Of a stretch of 64,000 nt of DNA, positions 8,980 to 18,145 are shown piece after piece. Location: contig NZ_AUEQ01000012.1 in assembly GCF_000426065.1 (NCBI RefSeq), positions 62,001 to 126,000 of the forward strand. The letters are read 5' to 3'. Positions within the stretch are counted from its first letter, which is position 1. Each line of letters opens with the position of its first letter. Source of the DNA: Mycobacterium sp. URHD0025 (GTDB lineage: Bacteria; Actinomycetota; Actinomycetes; Mycobacteriales; Mycobacteriaceae). The notes beneath the pieces are model-generated. The model had not been told where the DNA came from and did no database searches. It saw only the letters and a list, made by a program, of their open reading frames with translations. A program made the position numbers and the translations under genes.

Positions 8980-9540
8980 CTACTGCATCTGATCGAGCAT
9001 GGTGGAGAACGCAGCCTTGAGCCGCAGCGCTTTCTTGATCTCGTCGGCGGTCACGTACGGGTACTCGCCATATTCCAGGAAGCTCGGAACCTGATGAGCT
9101 CGGACAAAATCGATGAAAGCCTTGGGGTTCTCCTTCCAATCGTCGGGAAAGCCCTCCAGATTTGTGAACACCGTGGTGATTCCCGTGCTGCTGAACAATT
9201 GCACCGCGTCCTCGGTGTACTTGTCGAAATCCGTGTCGAAGATGCCCTGGTATTGAAAATGCAGGCCCGATCCGACATCGAAAAGTACCCAACGCAAATA
9301 ATGCAGCCGCAGTGGCGCCAATACATCCGGGCTGCCGGCGATCGCCTGTTCGATCTGCTTGCCGTACGCGCGCACCACCTCCTCGCGGCCTTCCTTCACC
9401 TTCGCGATGATCGAGAAGCCGTGGCAGGCAGGTGTTCTCGGATAAGTCGGGCCGTACCGGCCTTCCTCGAGCTCGAAGTAACCTTCCGGCGGAATCGCCA
9501 TTGCGGCCGGCTTGGTCCAGTCAGGATTTGTCGTTGTCAA
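8980..9540 (-). CDS. Unknown protein, first gene of the DyP-type operon
   Basis: 186 aa. The region PACHGFSIIAKVKEGREEVVRAYG and a second half containing LHFQYQGIFDTDFDKY look like two ferredoxin-like alpha+beta repeats, the fold DyP proteins and chlorite-dismutase relatives use; this is inference from pattern. TTG at 9540 is proposed because GGAGG lies 7 nt before it; an ATG 24 codons upstream lacks a ribosome site. The gene is 6 nt upstream of the peroxidase gene. Confidence 0.65.
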   Translation of the reverse strand: MTTTNPDWTKPAAMAIPPEGYFELEEGRYGPTYPRTPACHGFSIIAKVKEGREEVVRAYGKQIEQAIAGSPDVLAPLRLHYLRWVLFDVGSGLHFQYQGIFDTDFDKYTEDAVQLFSSTGITTVFTNLEGFPDDWKENPKAFIDFVRAHQVPSFLEYGEYPYVTADEIKKALRLKAAFSTMLDQMQ

Positions 9541-9775
9541 TTGGGGGCCTCCAGGTGGAATTCGTAAAACTGAACACAAGCGGCCCAACGTATCCCGGAA
9601 CGGGCATGGCATGGCGGCTTGTCAAATTTACCGCGATATGTGGTGGAAAACCCGGCAAACGTCCGCACTGGGCGTATCGTCCGTTGTGTCGCGGCCGTCT
9701 GAGGGGTTGGCCGCGGCCATCTCCGGAGATGGTTTGCCACCCGACGGTCGACTGAGCGTGATGGAGGCCGTTCTG

Positions 9776-11284
9776 CTACGAGTTCTCGGCGCCGTTCAGC
9801 ACAGCGGCGCGCGCGAAGGCGCGAACGTGCTCCTTCGCCACTTTCCCGTTGCCGGTCAGCGGTAGCGCGTCGGTGAACAGTACTACCCGCGGTCGCTTGA
9901 AACCCGCGATCTTGCCGCGCACGTGGCCGATCAGTTCCTCGGCGGTCGCTTGGCGTCCCCGAACCAGAACGACCACGGCGCAGACCGCCTCACCCCAGTA
10001 GTCGTCGGGCACCGCGATCACGGCTACCTGGTCAACCGCGGGGTGATCGGACAGCGCGTCCTCGACCTCGCGGGAGGACACGTTCTCGCCGCCGGTGACG
10101 ATGATGTCCTTGAGCCGGTCGACCACGAACAGCCGTCCGTCCGCATCGGTGCGGCCCAGGTCACCGGTGTGCAGCCAACCGCCCTCGGTGCTGGCACCGT
10201 CGGGCCAGTAGCCGGGCGTCACCTGCGCGCCGCGCACCAGAATCTCGCCCACCTGCCCCGACGGCAGCAGATCTCCTGATGGCGCCGCGATTCCGATCTC
10301 GACTTCCCGGTGCGGGTAGCCGGCACTCGTGAGTAATTCCGGGCGGTCCGTCGCTCCGGTCCGGTGATCGTCGGGGCCGAGAAACGTGATGTTCCCGCCG
10401 GTTTCGGTCATCCCGTAGCCCTGGTGGAAGTCGACCCCGAGTCTGTCGATCGCGCGGCGCAACAGGTCCAGCGGCATCGCCGCAGATCCGTAGGCGATCG
10501 CGGTGAGAGAGGGTAGATCGGTGCCGGTGCGGTCGAGATGTGCGAGCAGTGCATGCAGCATGGTCGGTGCCAACGAGCACGAGGTCACGCCGTGGCTGCG
10601 GACCAGTTGCGCGAAACGCTCTGGGCGGAATTGCGCGCACAGCACGACGGTGGCGGCAACCGCATGCTGGACCAACATGTTGTAACCGGCGATATGGCAC
10701 ATCGGAAACGGCAGCAGATACACCCCACCGGGCCGCACCGAGCGGCCCGCCACCGACCCCCGCACCGCGGTGAGGATCGAACGGTGGCTGTGCACAACAG
10801 CTTTCGGTACTCCGGTAGAGCCGCTGGTGAACAGCAGCCACGCCGGATCATCTGGACCGGCGTCATCACCGAAGGGCAGAGCGCTTGCGGGTGCGGCCTG
10901 CCACGCTGCGGATTCGAACGCGACCGCCGGGGTAGCGGCACCGGTCAGGGCCGACAGATAACGCTCGTCGCCGAGCAACAGGGCGGGCGCGGCGGTGGCC
11001 AACTGCGCGGCCTGCTCACTCGGACCGAGACGCTGGTTGATCAGGGTCAACACGCGTCCACTGCGCGGCACGGCGTAATACAACTGGGCGTAGGCGGCGC
11101 TGTTGTCGGCGACCACGGCCACCCGGTCACCCGGAGCGGTCCGCGCGGCCACCCAGCCTGCGACGCCGCGGACCTGTCGGTCGAACTCGGCGAAGGTCAC
11201 GGCGGTGCCGTCGTCGGTCACCACCGCCTGGCGCGCAGGCGCATCGGCGGCTGCCGCCGAAATCAACTCGTGCAGAAGCCTCAC
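9776..11284 (-). CDS. Acyl-CoA synthetase (FadD-like)
   Basis: 502-aa ANL-superfamily enzyme that activates a carboxylic acid through an acyl-AMP. Motifs: LLFTSGSTGVPK (P-loop-like), YGMTETGG, GWLHTGDLG, the hinge DRLKDIIVTGGENV, and the C-terminal lysine in LTGNGKVAKEHV. Substrate not deducible; the neighbouring SDR/P450 genes suggest a catabolic acid. The start overlaps the stop of the upstream TetR gene by ATGA, so regulator and ligase form one unit. Confidence 0.88.
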   Translation of the reverse strand: MRLLHELISAAAADAPARQAVVTDDGTAVTFAEFDRQVRGVAGWVAARTAPGDRVAVVADNSAAYAQLYYAVPRSGRVLTLINQRLGPSEQAAQLATAAPALLLGDERYLSALTGAATPAVAFESAAWQAAPASALPFGDDAGPDDPAWLLFTSGSTGVPKAVVHSHRSILTAVRGSVAGRSVRPGGVYLLPFPMCHIAGYNMLVQHAVAATVVLCAQFRPERFAQLVRSHGVTSCSLAPTMLHALLAHLDRTGTDLPSLTAIAYGSAAMPLDLLRRAIDRLGVDFHQGYGMTETGGNITFLGPDDHRTGATDRPELLTSAGYPHREVEIGIAAPSGDLLPSGQVGEILVRGAQVTPGYWPDGASTEGGWLHTGDLGRTDADGRLFVVDRLKDIIVTGGENVSSREVEDALSDHPAVDQVAVIAVPDDYWGEAVCAVVVLVRGRQATAEELIGHVRGKIAGFKRPRVVLFTDALPLTGNGKVAKEHVRAFARAAVLNGAENS

Positions 11285-11874
11285 GGCTGACCGCCAGGGG
11301 GAAGTTCGAACCGGTCCAGATAGCGCCGCACGAAATCCTCTGCCTGCGTATGACCGCGGCTGATGCCCAACCCCTTTTCGAGCACCAGGGTGCGGGCCAG
11401 GCTCGCCACGATCATCGACATCACCACGGGTGGGAACTCGTCGGTGTCGACCCCGTGGGCTCGCAGCGCAGACGCCATCGCGGCCTCCTCGAGCTCGCGG
11501 AACCGATCGGCGTAGCCGGCGATCTCGCTACGGATGGCCTTGCGGTGGTTGGCAAGGGCCATGAATTCCATCCACAGCGCCGCCCCCTGGGTGCTGTTGA
11601 GCTCCCACAGTGCGTGCAAGGGCGAATCGTCGGCGAAGGCCTCCTGCTGCGTACTGAGGTTGGTGTCGGCGCCGGCCTGCAGCACAGCGACGAAGAGGTC
11701 GTCCATGCTGGGGAAGTAATAGTGGACGAGAGCGGGCTTCACCCCGGCCTGCGCGGCCACCCGCCGCGATGTCGCCGCCGCGTATCCCTCGTCGAGCATG
11801 ACCTGGGCGGTGGCCCGGATCAGTGCCCGGCGCGTGGTCGATTCGCGTCCGGAAGCGGCCTTTTGCGTACTCAT
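11281..11874 (-). CDS. TetR-family regulator
   Basis: 197 aa. The N-terminal helix-turn-helix is SRRVAAQAGVKPALVHYYF (about residues 34-52), followed by an all-helical ligand domain. ATG 11874 (MSTQKA) is preferred to an ATG five codons earlier because basic MSTxK starts are usual and spacing to the operator is better. Divergent from the SDR-P450-SRPBCC genes and co-transcribed with the acyl-CoA synthetase, so it probably controls both sides through the inverted repeat at 11929-11944. Confidence 0.85.
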   Translation of the reverse strand: MSTQKAASGRESTTRRALIRATAQVMLDEGYAAATSRRVAAQAGVKPALVHYYFPSMDDLFVAVLQAGADTNLSTQQEAFADDSPLHALWELNSTQGAALWMEFMALANHRKAIRSEIAGYADRFRELEEAAMASALRAHGVDTDEFPPVVMSMIVASLARTLVLEKGLGISRGHTQAEDFVRRYLDRFELPPGGQP

Positions 11875-11928
11875 CGAACCCTTGACCACGCGCGGCGACG
11901 GCTGCTAGACATGGCCTGAGTGTAATTA

Positions 11929-11944
11929 TTGGGCGATTGCCCAA
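11929..11944. promoter_or_regulatory. Inverted repeat in TetR/SDR divergent promoter
   Basis: TTGGGC-GATT-GCCCAA: two perfect 6-bp arms with a 4-nt centre, midway between the divergent starts at 11874 and 11964. Likely operator of the adjacent TetR protein. Confidence 0.6.
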
Positions 11945-11963
11945 AGTCGGCGGAGGGTGGGCG

Positions 11964-12800
11964 ATGACAGGACGGGTCGACGGCAAGGTCGCACTGATCA
12001 CGGGAGCGGCACGCGGGCAGGGGCGCAGCCATGCGGTGCGACTGGCTGCCGAAGGCGCCGACATCATCGCCGTGGACATCTGCGCCACGTTCGACCGGTC
12101 ACCGGCTGCGGGTGCGACGGCCGAAGACCTCGCCGAAACCGCGAACCTGGTCAAGAACCTCGGGCGCCGCATCGTGACCGCCGAGGTCGATGTGCGCGAT
12201 TTCAGCGCCCTGGCGGCGGCGGTCGACAGCGGCGTCGAGCAACTGGGGCGGCTCGACATCATCGCGGCCAATGCGGGCATCGGCACCACCGGAGTCAAGC
12301 TGGACCGGATGGACGAGGACCTCTGGCAGGAGATGATCGACGTCAATCTCAGCGGCGTCTGGAAGACTGTCAAAGCCGGTGTGCCCCATATGCTCGCGGG
12401 CGGGCGTGGCGGCTCGATCATCCTGACCAGCTCCGTGGCGGGGTCGAAGGCCTACCCGTTCACCGGGCACTACGTCGCGGCCAAACACGGCGTCGTCGGG
12501 CTCATGCGCAGCTTCGCCGTGGAGTTGGGGCAGCACTCGATCCGGGTGAATTCGGTACATCCGACCCACGTCAACAGCCCCATGCTGATGAACGAGACGA
12601 CGTACCGCATGTTCCGCCCGGATCTGGAGAACCCCGGACCGGAGGATCTGGCCCCGATCTGCCAGACCTTCCACATGCTGCCGATCCCATGGGTCACGCC
12701 CGAGGACATCAGCAATGCGGTCCTGTTCCTGGCGTCGGACGAGGCCCGCTACATCACCGGGGTCACCCTGCCGGTCGACGCCGGGAGCTGTCTGAAATGA
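11964..12800 (+). CDS. Mycofactocin-coupled-type SDR
   Basis: 278-aa short-chain dehydrogenase. The opening GKVALITGAARGQGRSHAVR and the insert after the second strand (VDICATFDRSP...) are hallmarks of the mycofactocin-dependent SDR subfamily, whose NAD is thought not to exchange and is re-oxidised by mycofactocin. Catalytic motifs: NAGIG, ILTSSVAG, YVAAK. GGAGGG lies 7 nt before the ATG at 11964. Its last codons overlap the P450 start (ATGA, 12797-12800). Likely oxidises an alcohol in a terpenoid or steroid-like catabolic route. Confidence 0.88.
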   Translation: MTGRVDGKVALITGAARGQGRSHAVRLAAEGADIIAVDICATFDRSPAAGATAEDLAETANLVKNLGRRIVTAEVDVRDFSALAAAVDSGVEQLGRLDIIAANAGIGTTGVKLDRMDEDLWQEMIDVNLSGVWKTVKAGVPHMLAGGRGGSIILTSSVAGSKAYPFTGHYVAAKHGVVGLMRSFAVELGQHSIRVNSVHPTHVNSPMLMNETTYRMFRPDLENPGPEDLAPICQTFHMLPIPWVTPEDISNAVLFLASDEARYITGVTLPVDAGSCLK

Positions 12801-13981
12801 CCGTCTATTACGACCCGTACGACGTCGGCATCGTCGCCGACCCGTACCCCGTGTACGCCCGGCTGCGCGACGAGGCCCCGATCTACCACAACGAGCGCTA
12901 CGACTTCTGGGCGCTGTCCCGGCACGCCGACGTGGAAAAGGCGTTGTCGGACTGGGAAACCTTCTCCAACAGCCGAAGTGACATTCTCGAACTGGTCAAG
13001 TCGGACTTCGACATGCCGCCGGGCGTGATGATGTTCGAAGATCCGCCGATGCACACCCTGCTGCGCGGGTTGATGTCGCGGGTGTTCACGCCGCGCCGGA
13101 TGGCCGAGATCGAAGATCAGATCCGGCAGTTCTGCGTACGTTGCCTGGACCCTCTGGTCGGCTCAGGCGGGTTCGACATCATCGCCGAACTGGCATCGAT
13201 GATGCCGATGCGGGTGATCGGAATGCTGCTCGGCATACCCGAATCCGAGCAGATCGGGGTTCGTGACGCCAACGACGCCAATCTGCGTACGAAGCCGGGC
13301 ACGCCGATGAAGGTGGTGCAGGCCGACCGCATCGCCGACGGCCGGATCTATGCCGACTACGTCGAGTGGCGGGCCAACAACCCCTCCGACGACCTGATGA
13401 CGGCGCTGCTCAACGTCGAGTTCACCGATGAGTTCGGAGTCACCCGCAAGCTCGAGCGCAAAGAGGTGCTGCACTACACCCAGGTGGTGGCCGGCGCCGG
13501 CAACGAGACCACCGGGCGGCTCATCGGATGGCTGGCCAAAGTGCTCGCCGAACATCCAGACCAGCGTCGCGAGGTGGCCCAGGATCGCTCACTGCTGACC
13601 CGCGCGGTCGATGAGACGCTGCGCTTCGAACCCACCGGGCCGCACGTGGCGCGCTGGGTGGCAAGAGATTTCGAGTACGACGGCACCACGGTGCCGGCGG
13701 GGAGTGCGATGCTGCTGCTGTTCGGCGCGGCCAACCGCGACCCTCGTCGCTACCACAACCCCGACACGTTCGACATCCATCGCAACAACATCAGCCACCT
13801 CACCTTCGGCAAGGGTTTGCACTACTGCCTGGGCGCCAACCTGGCCCGCCTGGAGGGCCGTGTCGCGCTCGACGAACTGCTCAACCGGTTCCCCGAATGG
13901 GAGATCGACTACGACAGTGCGAAACTGGCGCCCACATCGACGGTCCGCGGTTGGGAGCATTTGCGCGTCGTCGTCAGCTGA
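12797..13981 (+). CDS. Cytochrome P450
   Basis: 394 aa, soluble bacterial class I monooxygenase that needs a separate ferredoxin and reductase. Motifs: I-helix AGAGNETTG (about residue 233), K-helix ETLRFEP, and heme-binding FGKGLHYCLG with the axial cysteine near residue 343. The ATG overlaps the upstream SDR stop. No ferredoxin is adjacent; the nearest reductase-type protein is at 20864. Substrate unknown. Confidence 0.93.
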   Translation: MTVYYDPYDVGIVADPYPVYARLRDEAPIYHNERYDFWALSRHADVEKALSDWETFSNSRSDILELVKSDFDMPPGVMMFEDPPMHTLLRGLMSRVFTPRRMAEIEDQIRQFCVRCLDPLVGSGGFDIIAELASMMPMRVIGMLLGIPESEQIGVRDANDANLRTKPGTPMKVVQADRIADGRIYADYVEWRANNPSDDLMTALLNVEFTDEFGVTRKLERKEVLHYTQVVAGAGNETTGRLIGWLAKVLAEHPDQRREVAQDRSLLTRAVDETLRFEPTGPHVARWVARDFEYDGTTVPAGSAMLLLFGAANRDPRRYHNPDTFDIHRNNISHLTFGKGLHYCLGANLARLEGRVALDELLNRFPEWEIDYDSAKLAPTSTVRGWEHLRVVVS

Positions 13982-14000
13982 CTGTGGTGAACTGAGCACC

Positions 14001-14462
14001 GTGAGCTGGTGGATCGGACAGGCGCGGCGCAGGGTCGGTGCCGAGGTGCCGGCACCGCCGGATCCGGTGCGGGCCTTCTATGTCGACCTGGGCAACATTT
14101 CGCAGGTGCACCCGCTGGTGCAGTGGGTCCGAAGCACCTCCCGGGTGGACCTGGCCGACGGGTACCGCCAGGACTATCAGGTGCGCGACCGGATCCCGTT
14201 GGGGCCGTTGGCACTTCCGATCACCTACCGCGCGCGGCTCATCGTTCCCGCCGCAGGCCCGGTGAGCGCGCAGGCCCGCCAGTTTCCGCAGGTGCAACTG
14301 GACAGCCGGGTGGTGTTCGCGGCGACCGAGGCCGGAACCCGGATCACCGAGGACTTGACCATCGCGGCCCCGAGGCCGTTGTTGTCGATCACCGTGGAGC
14401 AGGCGGTTGCGGCCCACACCGAGATGCTCGCCACGATCGCGAAGCTGTTCGCGCCGGACTAG
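14001..14462 (+). CDS. SRPBCC-like small protein
   Basis: 153 aa. The pattern VRAFYVDLGNISQVHPLVQW, then YQVRDRIPLG and a C-terminal amphipathic helix (VEQAVAAHTEMLATIAKLF), is that of START/SRPBCC ligand-binding proteins. GTG 14001 is 19 nt after the P450 stop, so it likely belongs to the SDR-P450 operon; no strong Shine-Dalgarno is visible. It may bind a hydrophobic intermediate. Confidence 0.7.
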   Translation: MSWWIGQARRRVGAEVPAPPDPVRAFYVDLGNISQVHPLVQWVRSTSRVDLADGYRQDYQVRDRIPLGPLALPITYRARLIVPAAGPVSAQARQFPQVQLDSRVVFAATEAGTRITEDLTIAAPRPLLSITVEQAVAAHTEMLATIAKLFAPD

Positions 14463-14482
14463 TTTCGAGGCGCACCCTCGAG

Positions 14483-16156
14483 CTACGAGGCGCTGACCGC
14501 TTCGGCGTGCTCGGTGGCCACCGACTTGGCCCAGCGGTAATCGGCCTTGCCCGCGGGGGAGCGCACGATCTGCGGTGACCGGATGAACGCCTTCGGGATC
14601 TTGTAGCGGGCGATCGCGCTCTCACACACCGTCACAAGCTCTTCGTGGGTGGCCGACGCGCCCTCGGCGAACTGCACGACGGCCACCACCTCACTGCCCC
14701 AACGTTCCGACGGTCGTCCGACCACCACCACGTCGTACACGGCCGGGTGCGCGGCGATGGCGCGCTCGACCTCCTCGACGAAGATCTTCTCCCCGCCGGA
14801 ATTGATGGTCACCGAGTCACGGCCCAGAAGCTGAATACGCCCGTCTTCCAACACGTTTGCCCGATCACCGGGAACCGCCCAGCGGACACCGTCGATCGTG
14901 GGGAAAGTGCGCGCGGTCTTGGCCGCATCTCCCAGATAGCCCAGGGGGATCAGATCGCGCCGCGCCAGCCAGCCTCCGCCCTCGCCGGGGCCGAGCACCC
15001 GGGTCAGATCCTCGGCCACCACAGCCGTATCGGACTGGGCGTTGAAGGTCGCCGCCTGGGAATCGGTACCCGCGGTGGATGCGGTGCTCATCTGAGTGCC
15101 CGACTCGGAGGACCCCACGGCATCGAGCAGCATCAGATGCGGCAGAGCGGCCAGGATCCGCTCACGCACGGTCGGTGAGAGCGGCGCGCCTCCGTTGCTG
15201 ATGGTGAACAGGCCGGACAGGTCGTAATCGCCCTTCTCGATCTCGTCGATCAAGGGGCGGGCGATCGCATCGCCCACGACCGGGATGCTGAGCACCCGTT
15301 CGCGTGCGGCGAGTGTCAGGACATTGTCGGGGCGCATCCGCACGACATCATCGGGGATCACGAGCTTTCCGCCCATCGTGATGGCGTTGTAGGCCGCCCA
15401 TTGCGCGGCGCCGTGCATGAACGGCGGGATCATCAGCAGCGACAATCCACCACCCGCGGTGCGGGCGCGCTCGGCGAGTTCCTCGTACGAACCGATGAAG
15501 GTGTCGCTGCCGAACGGCCGTCCACCCATCGAGGACAGGAAGATGTCGTGCTGACGCCACAGCACGCCCTTGGGCATGCCGGTGGTGCCGCCCGTGTAGA
15601 GGACGTAGAGGTCGTCGCCCGACGGAGTCGGCATGCCGGCCTCCGGAGCGGAGGTCTTCAGGATCGTCTCGTAATCGACGGCGCCCGGCAGGAGTTCGTT
15701 GCCCGATTCGTCGGCGACCTGGATGAGCACCTGCAGATCGGGCAGCTGATCGCGGATGGCGGCCACCCGTGGTGCGAACTCGGCGTTGAAGATCACCGCC
15801 CGCGCGTTCGAATCTTTCAGCAGGTAGAGGAGTTCCTCTTCCACATAGCGGTAGCTGACGTTGAACGGTGCCACCCGAGCGCGGTAGCTGCCGATCATCG
15901 ACTCGAGGTATTCGTTGCCGTTGCGCAGGTAGATGCCGAGGTGGTCCTGACCCGACTCGTGTCCGGCGAGTGCGTCGCGCTCGGTATGCGCGCCGAGACC
16001 GGCCGACACCAGATAGTGGGCGAAGCCGTCGACGCGGGCGTCGAACTCGGCGTAGCTCAAGCGTCGGTCCCGCCACACCAGGAAAGTCTGATCGGGCACG
16101 GCTTTGGCCACCGTGGAGAACACTGTGGACAGATCGAACTTCACGTCGGCGCTCAT
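14483..16156 (-). CDS. Acyl-CoA synthetase (FadD-like)
   Basis: 557-aa ANL-superfamily acyl-CoA ligase. Motifs: LYTGGTTGMPKG, GSSESG, VPGDRANVLEDG, and GRDSVTINSGGEKIFVEEVE. The architecture matches the mycobacterial FadD19/FadD3-like group acting on steroid or branched acids, though that assignment is only suggestive. The ATG at 16156 has AGGAG 4 nt upstream; the frame remains open 16 codons further. Convergent with the P450 operon, with 20 nt between. Confidence 0.88.
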   Translation of the reverse strand: MSADVKFDLSTVFSTVAKAVPDQTFLVWRDRRLSYAEFDARVDGFAHYLVSAGLGAHTERDALAGHESGQDHLGIYLRNGNEYLESMIGSYRARVAPFNVSYRYVEEELLYLLKDSNARAVIFNAEFAPRVAAIRDQLPDLQVLIQVADESGNELLPGAVDYETILKTSAPEAGMPTPSGDDLYVLYTGGTTGMPKGVLWRQHDIFLSSMGGRPFGSDTFIGSYEELAERARTAGGGLSLLMIPPFMHGAAQWAAYNAITMGGKLVIPDDVVRMRPDNVLTLAARERVLSIPVVGDAIARPLIDEIEKGDYDLSGLFTISNGGAPLSPTVRERILAALPHLMLLDAVGSSESGTQMSTASTAGTDSQAATFNAQSDTAVVAEDLTRVLGPGEGGGWLARRDLIPLGYLGDAAKTARTFPTIDGVRWAVPGDRANVLEDGRIQLLGRDSVTINSGGEKIFVEEVERAIAAHPAVYDVVVVGRPSERWGSEVVAVVQFAEGASATHEELVTVCESAIARYKIPKAFIRSPQIVRSPAGKADYRWAKSVATEHAEAVSAS

Positions 16157-16259
16157 GGCACTCCTGATGTGCGCGGATTTCGGGCCCCACGACCATACAT
16201 GCATCGCTCAGCTGTATGGCCGCCGGTGTGTGACCCGCGCCTCAGGCCGGACGGACGTA

Positions 16260-16697
16260 TCAGACCGGGAAGAACCCGTCGCCGGTCAGCACGCCGGGCT
16301 GCCAGCCCTGCGCTCCGAGGCACAGCATCGGCCGGCCGTCGGGGGACTGTGCCGCTTCCTGCGGCCCCGGGCATGGTGAGCCGATCTCCTGCACGCCGTT
16401 CAACGGATAGGCGTAGGTCCAGAAGCCGGTGTAGACCGGCGGCCACTGATTGGGAATCCACTTGCACTGCATGGCCGTACCGCCCGGGCCGCGGCCGAAT
16501 ACGTTGCGCTCCCAGCTGAAGCAGGGCGCGCCGTTGGAAGCCTCGTAGCTCATCCCCGGGACATCGGTGGGGTAGCGGCCCGGATTGTCCGGATACATGT
16601 TGCTGTTGTCATCGGCCAAGGCACCCGGTGCCGCCGAGAGTGCTGTTGCCAGTGCCGCCGCGGCGACCGCCGTCGCACCGAAGAGTTCGCGAATCAT
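16260..16697 (-). CDS. Secreted protein of unknown function
   Basis: 145 aa with a clean Sec signal peptide: MIRELFGATAVAAAALATAL then AAPGALA-DD, cleavage near residue 28. The mature part is rich in Pro, Gly and Trp and has four cysteines that could form two disulfides. A GAGGGTGG ribosome site precedes the ATG. It resembles the mycobacteria-specific small secreted proteins. Function unknown. Confidence 0.8.
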   Translation of the reverse strand: MIRELFGATAVAAAALATALSAAPGALADDNSNMYPDNPGRYPTDVPGMSYEASNGAPCFSWERNVFGRGPGGTAMQCKWIPNQWPPVYTGFWTYAYPLNGVQEIGSPCPGPQEAAQSPDGRPMLCLGAQGWQPGVLTGDGFFPV

Positions 16698-16810
16698 GTT
16701 CCACCCTCAGCATTGCCGGCCGCCAGTCGGATGAGGCCGGCCAGTTCGTTGACTTTGGGCCAGAATCCTAGCCGGTCGCCGCGGCGAGCAGTCGGCATTT
16801 CGCACCGTTG

Positions 16811-17197
16811 TTACTCGCCGGTATCGGTGTCGAGCACACTGACCGCGATGCCGTACGGCAAGAACCGCACCCGGCGGCCCGGATCGGTATTGCTCGCGTT
16901 GGCCCGGAGGGCTTCGAGCTCGTTGGGGAAGACCTGCTCGATGTGGGCGCCGCCGGCGTCATCGACGCTATAGATCGCCCACACTCCGTCGCCCTTCTCA
17001 CCGGTGGTCTCCGGTTCGGTCCTGGGCCGGGAGAACCGGGTCACCTCATCCAGCAGCCCTGCCCAGCCGGCGCCCTGGCCAGGATTGCCCAAGAATTTGC
17101 CCAAACCGTCGAGGGCGTCGCGCAAGCCTTCGCCGGCCTCGCGGGCCACCCGATCGAAGTCCTCTGGGTCGAAGCCGAACGGTCCACTGCCACTCAT
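16811..17197 (-). CDS. Conserved hypothetical protein, acidic, cytosolic
   Basis: 128 aa. The N-terminus is Gly/Asp/Phe-rich (MSGSGPFGFDPEDFDRVARE), followed by a helical region and a C-terminal beta-rich part ending VSVLDTDTGE. ATG 17197 has GAGGAG 7 nt upstream and excludes a 29-codon upstream extension. The N-terminal pattern is seen in a family of small actinobacterial proteins of unknown role. Divergent from the NTF2-like gene. Confidence 0.72.
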   Translation of the reverse strand: MSGSGPFGFDPEDFDRVAREAGEGLRDALDGLGKFLGNPGQGAGWAGLLDEVTRFSRPRTEPETTGEKGDGVWAIYSVDDAGGAHIEQVFPNELEALRANASNTDPGRRVRFLPYGIAVSVLDTDTGE

Positions 17198-17284
17198 GGC
17201 GCACTCCTCGGTGGTTGTGGGTACAAAGTGTCCAAACACCAGTGTGCGCGCACGCGGCGCCGGGCGGGATGGTAAACGATCCAT

Positions 17285-18085
17285 ATGGTCTTCACACGGG
17301 ACGAGCTGCTGGCCACCGTCGAGTTGTCACCGCAGGCAGCCGGTGCACACGACCGACAGGGATGGGTCGGACTGTTCGCTGCGGGCGGAACGGTCGAGGA
17401 CCCGGTGGGCTCACGGCCACACCGCGGGGCCGCGCAGATCGAGCGGTTCTACGACACCTTCATCGGCCCGCGCGACATCACCTTTCACCGCGACGCCGAC
17501 ATCGTCAGCGGCTCCACCGTGATCCGCGATCTCGAACTCGAGGTCGCCATGAGCGCATCGGTCACCATGCGGATTCCGGCGTACCTGCGCTACGCCGTCG
17601 TCCCCGCCCCGGCCGGTCCGCGCATCGCCGAACTGCAGGCGTACTGGGAGCTGCCGTCGATGATCGGCCAATTCGCCTCGGCCGGCGCCGGCGCGGTGCC
17701 GGTCGGGCTGCGCCTGGCCGGTGCGCTGCTGCGCAACCAGGGCCCGTCGGGGTCGCTGGGCTTCGCCAAGGGAATGATCGGAGCGGGGCGGGCGGGCAAG
17801 CGTCTGACCGCCGGCCTGTTCGACGACTTGTGTGGCGGCGACGAGGTGGCGGTGCAACGCCGGCTGGGCGAGCACACCGTCATATCCTCCGGTGAGGACG
17901 AGCCGTTGAGTACATCCGGATTGGTGGAGCGCACCGCGGGCGCGTCCTGGCACAAGATGATCGCCTCCGGGTCGAGCGTGGTGGCCGGCCTGGAACGCGA
18001 CGGACACCGGTCCGTACTGATCGCCGAACTCGGTCGCGGACCGCGCGCGGTCGCGCGGTTACGGCACTTCGCCGACCCGACGTGA
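17285..18085 (+). CDS. NTF2/SnoaL-like protein
   Basis: 266 aa. The first ~120 residues (TVELSPQAAGAHDRQGWVGL, then VEDPVGSRPHRG) match the cone-shaped NTF2-like/ketosteroid-isomerase fold; the rest is a second helical and mixed domain with no clear relative. Whether it has isomerase activity cannot be told. No strong Shine-Dalgarno is seen before the ATG. Confidence 0.7.
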   Translation: MVFTRDELLATVELSPQAAGAHDRQGWVGLFAAGGTVEDPVGSRPHRGAAQIERFYDTFIGPRDITFHRDADIVSGSTVIRDLELEVAMSASVTMRIPAYLRYAVVPAPAGPRIAELQAYWELPSMIGQFASAGAGAVPVGLRLAGALLRNQGPSGSLGFAKGMIGAGRAGKRLTAGLFDDLCGGDEVAVQRRLGEHTVISSGEDEPLSTSGLVERTAGASWHKMIASGSSVVAGLERDGHRSVLIAELGRGPRAVARLRHFADPT

Positions 18086-18145
18086 ACGGGCAAACCGGCC
18101 CGGCGTCGCAGTTCCCGCACCCTGTCGTGAGACCGTAGAGGGATC

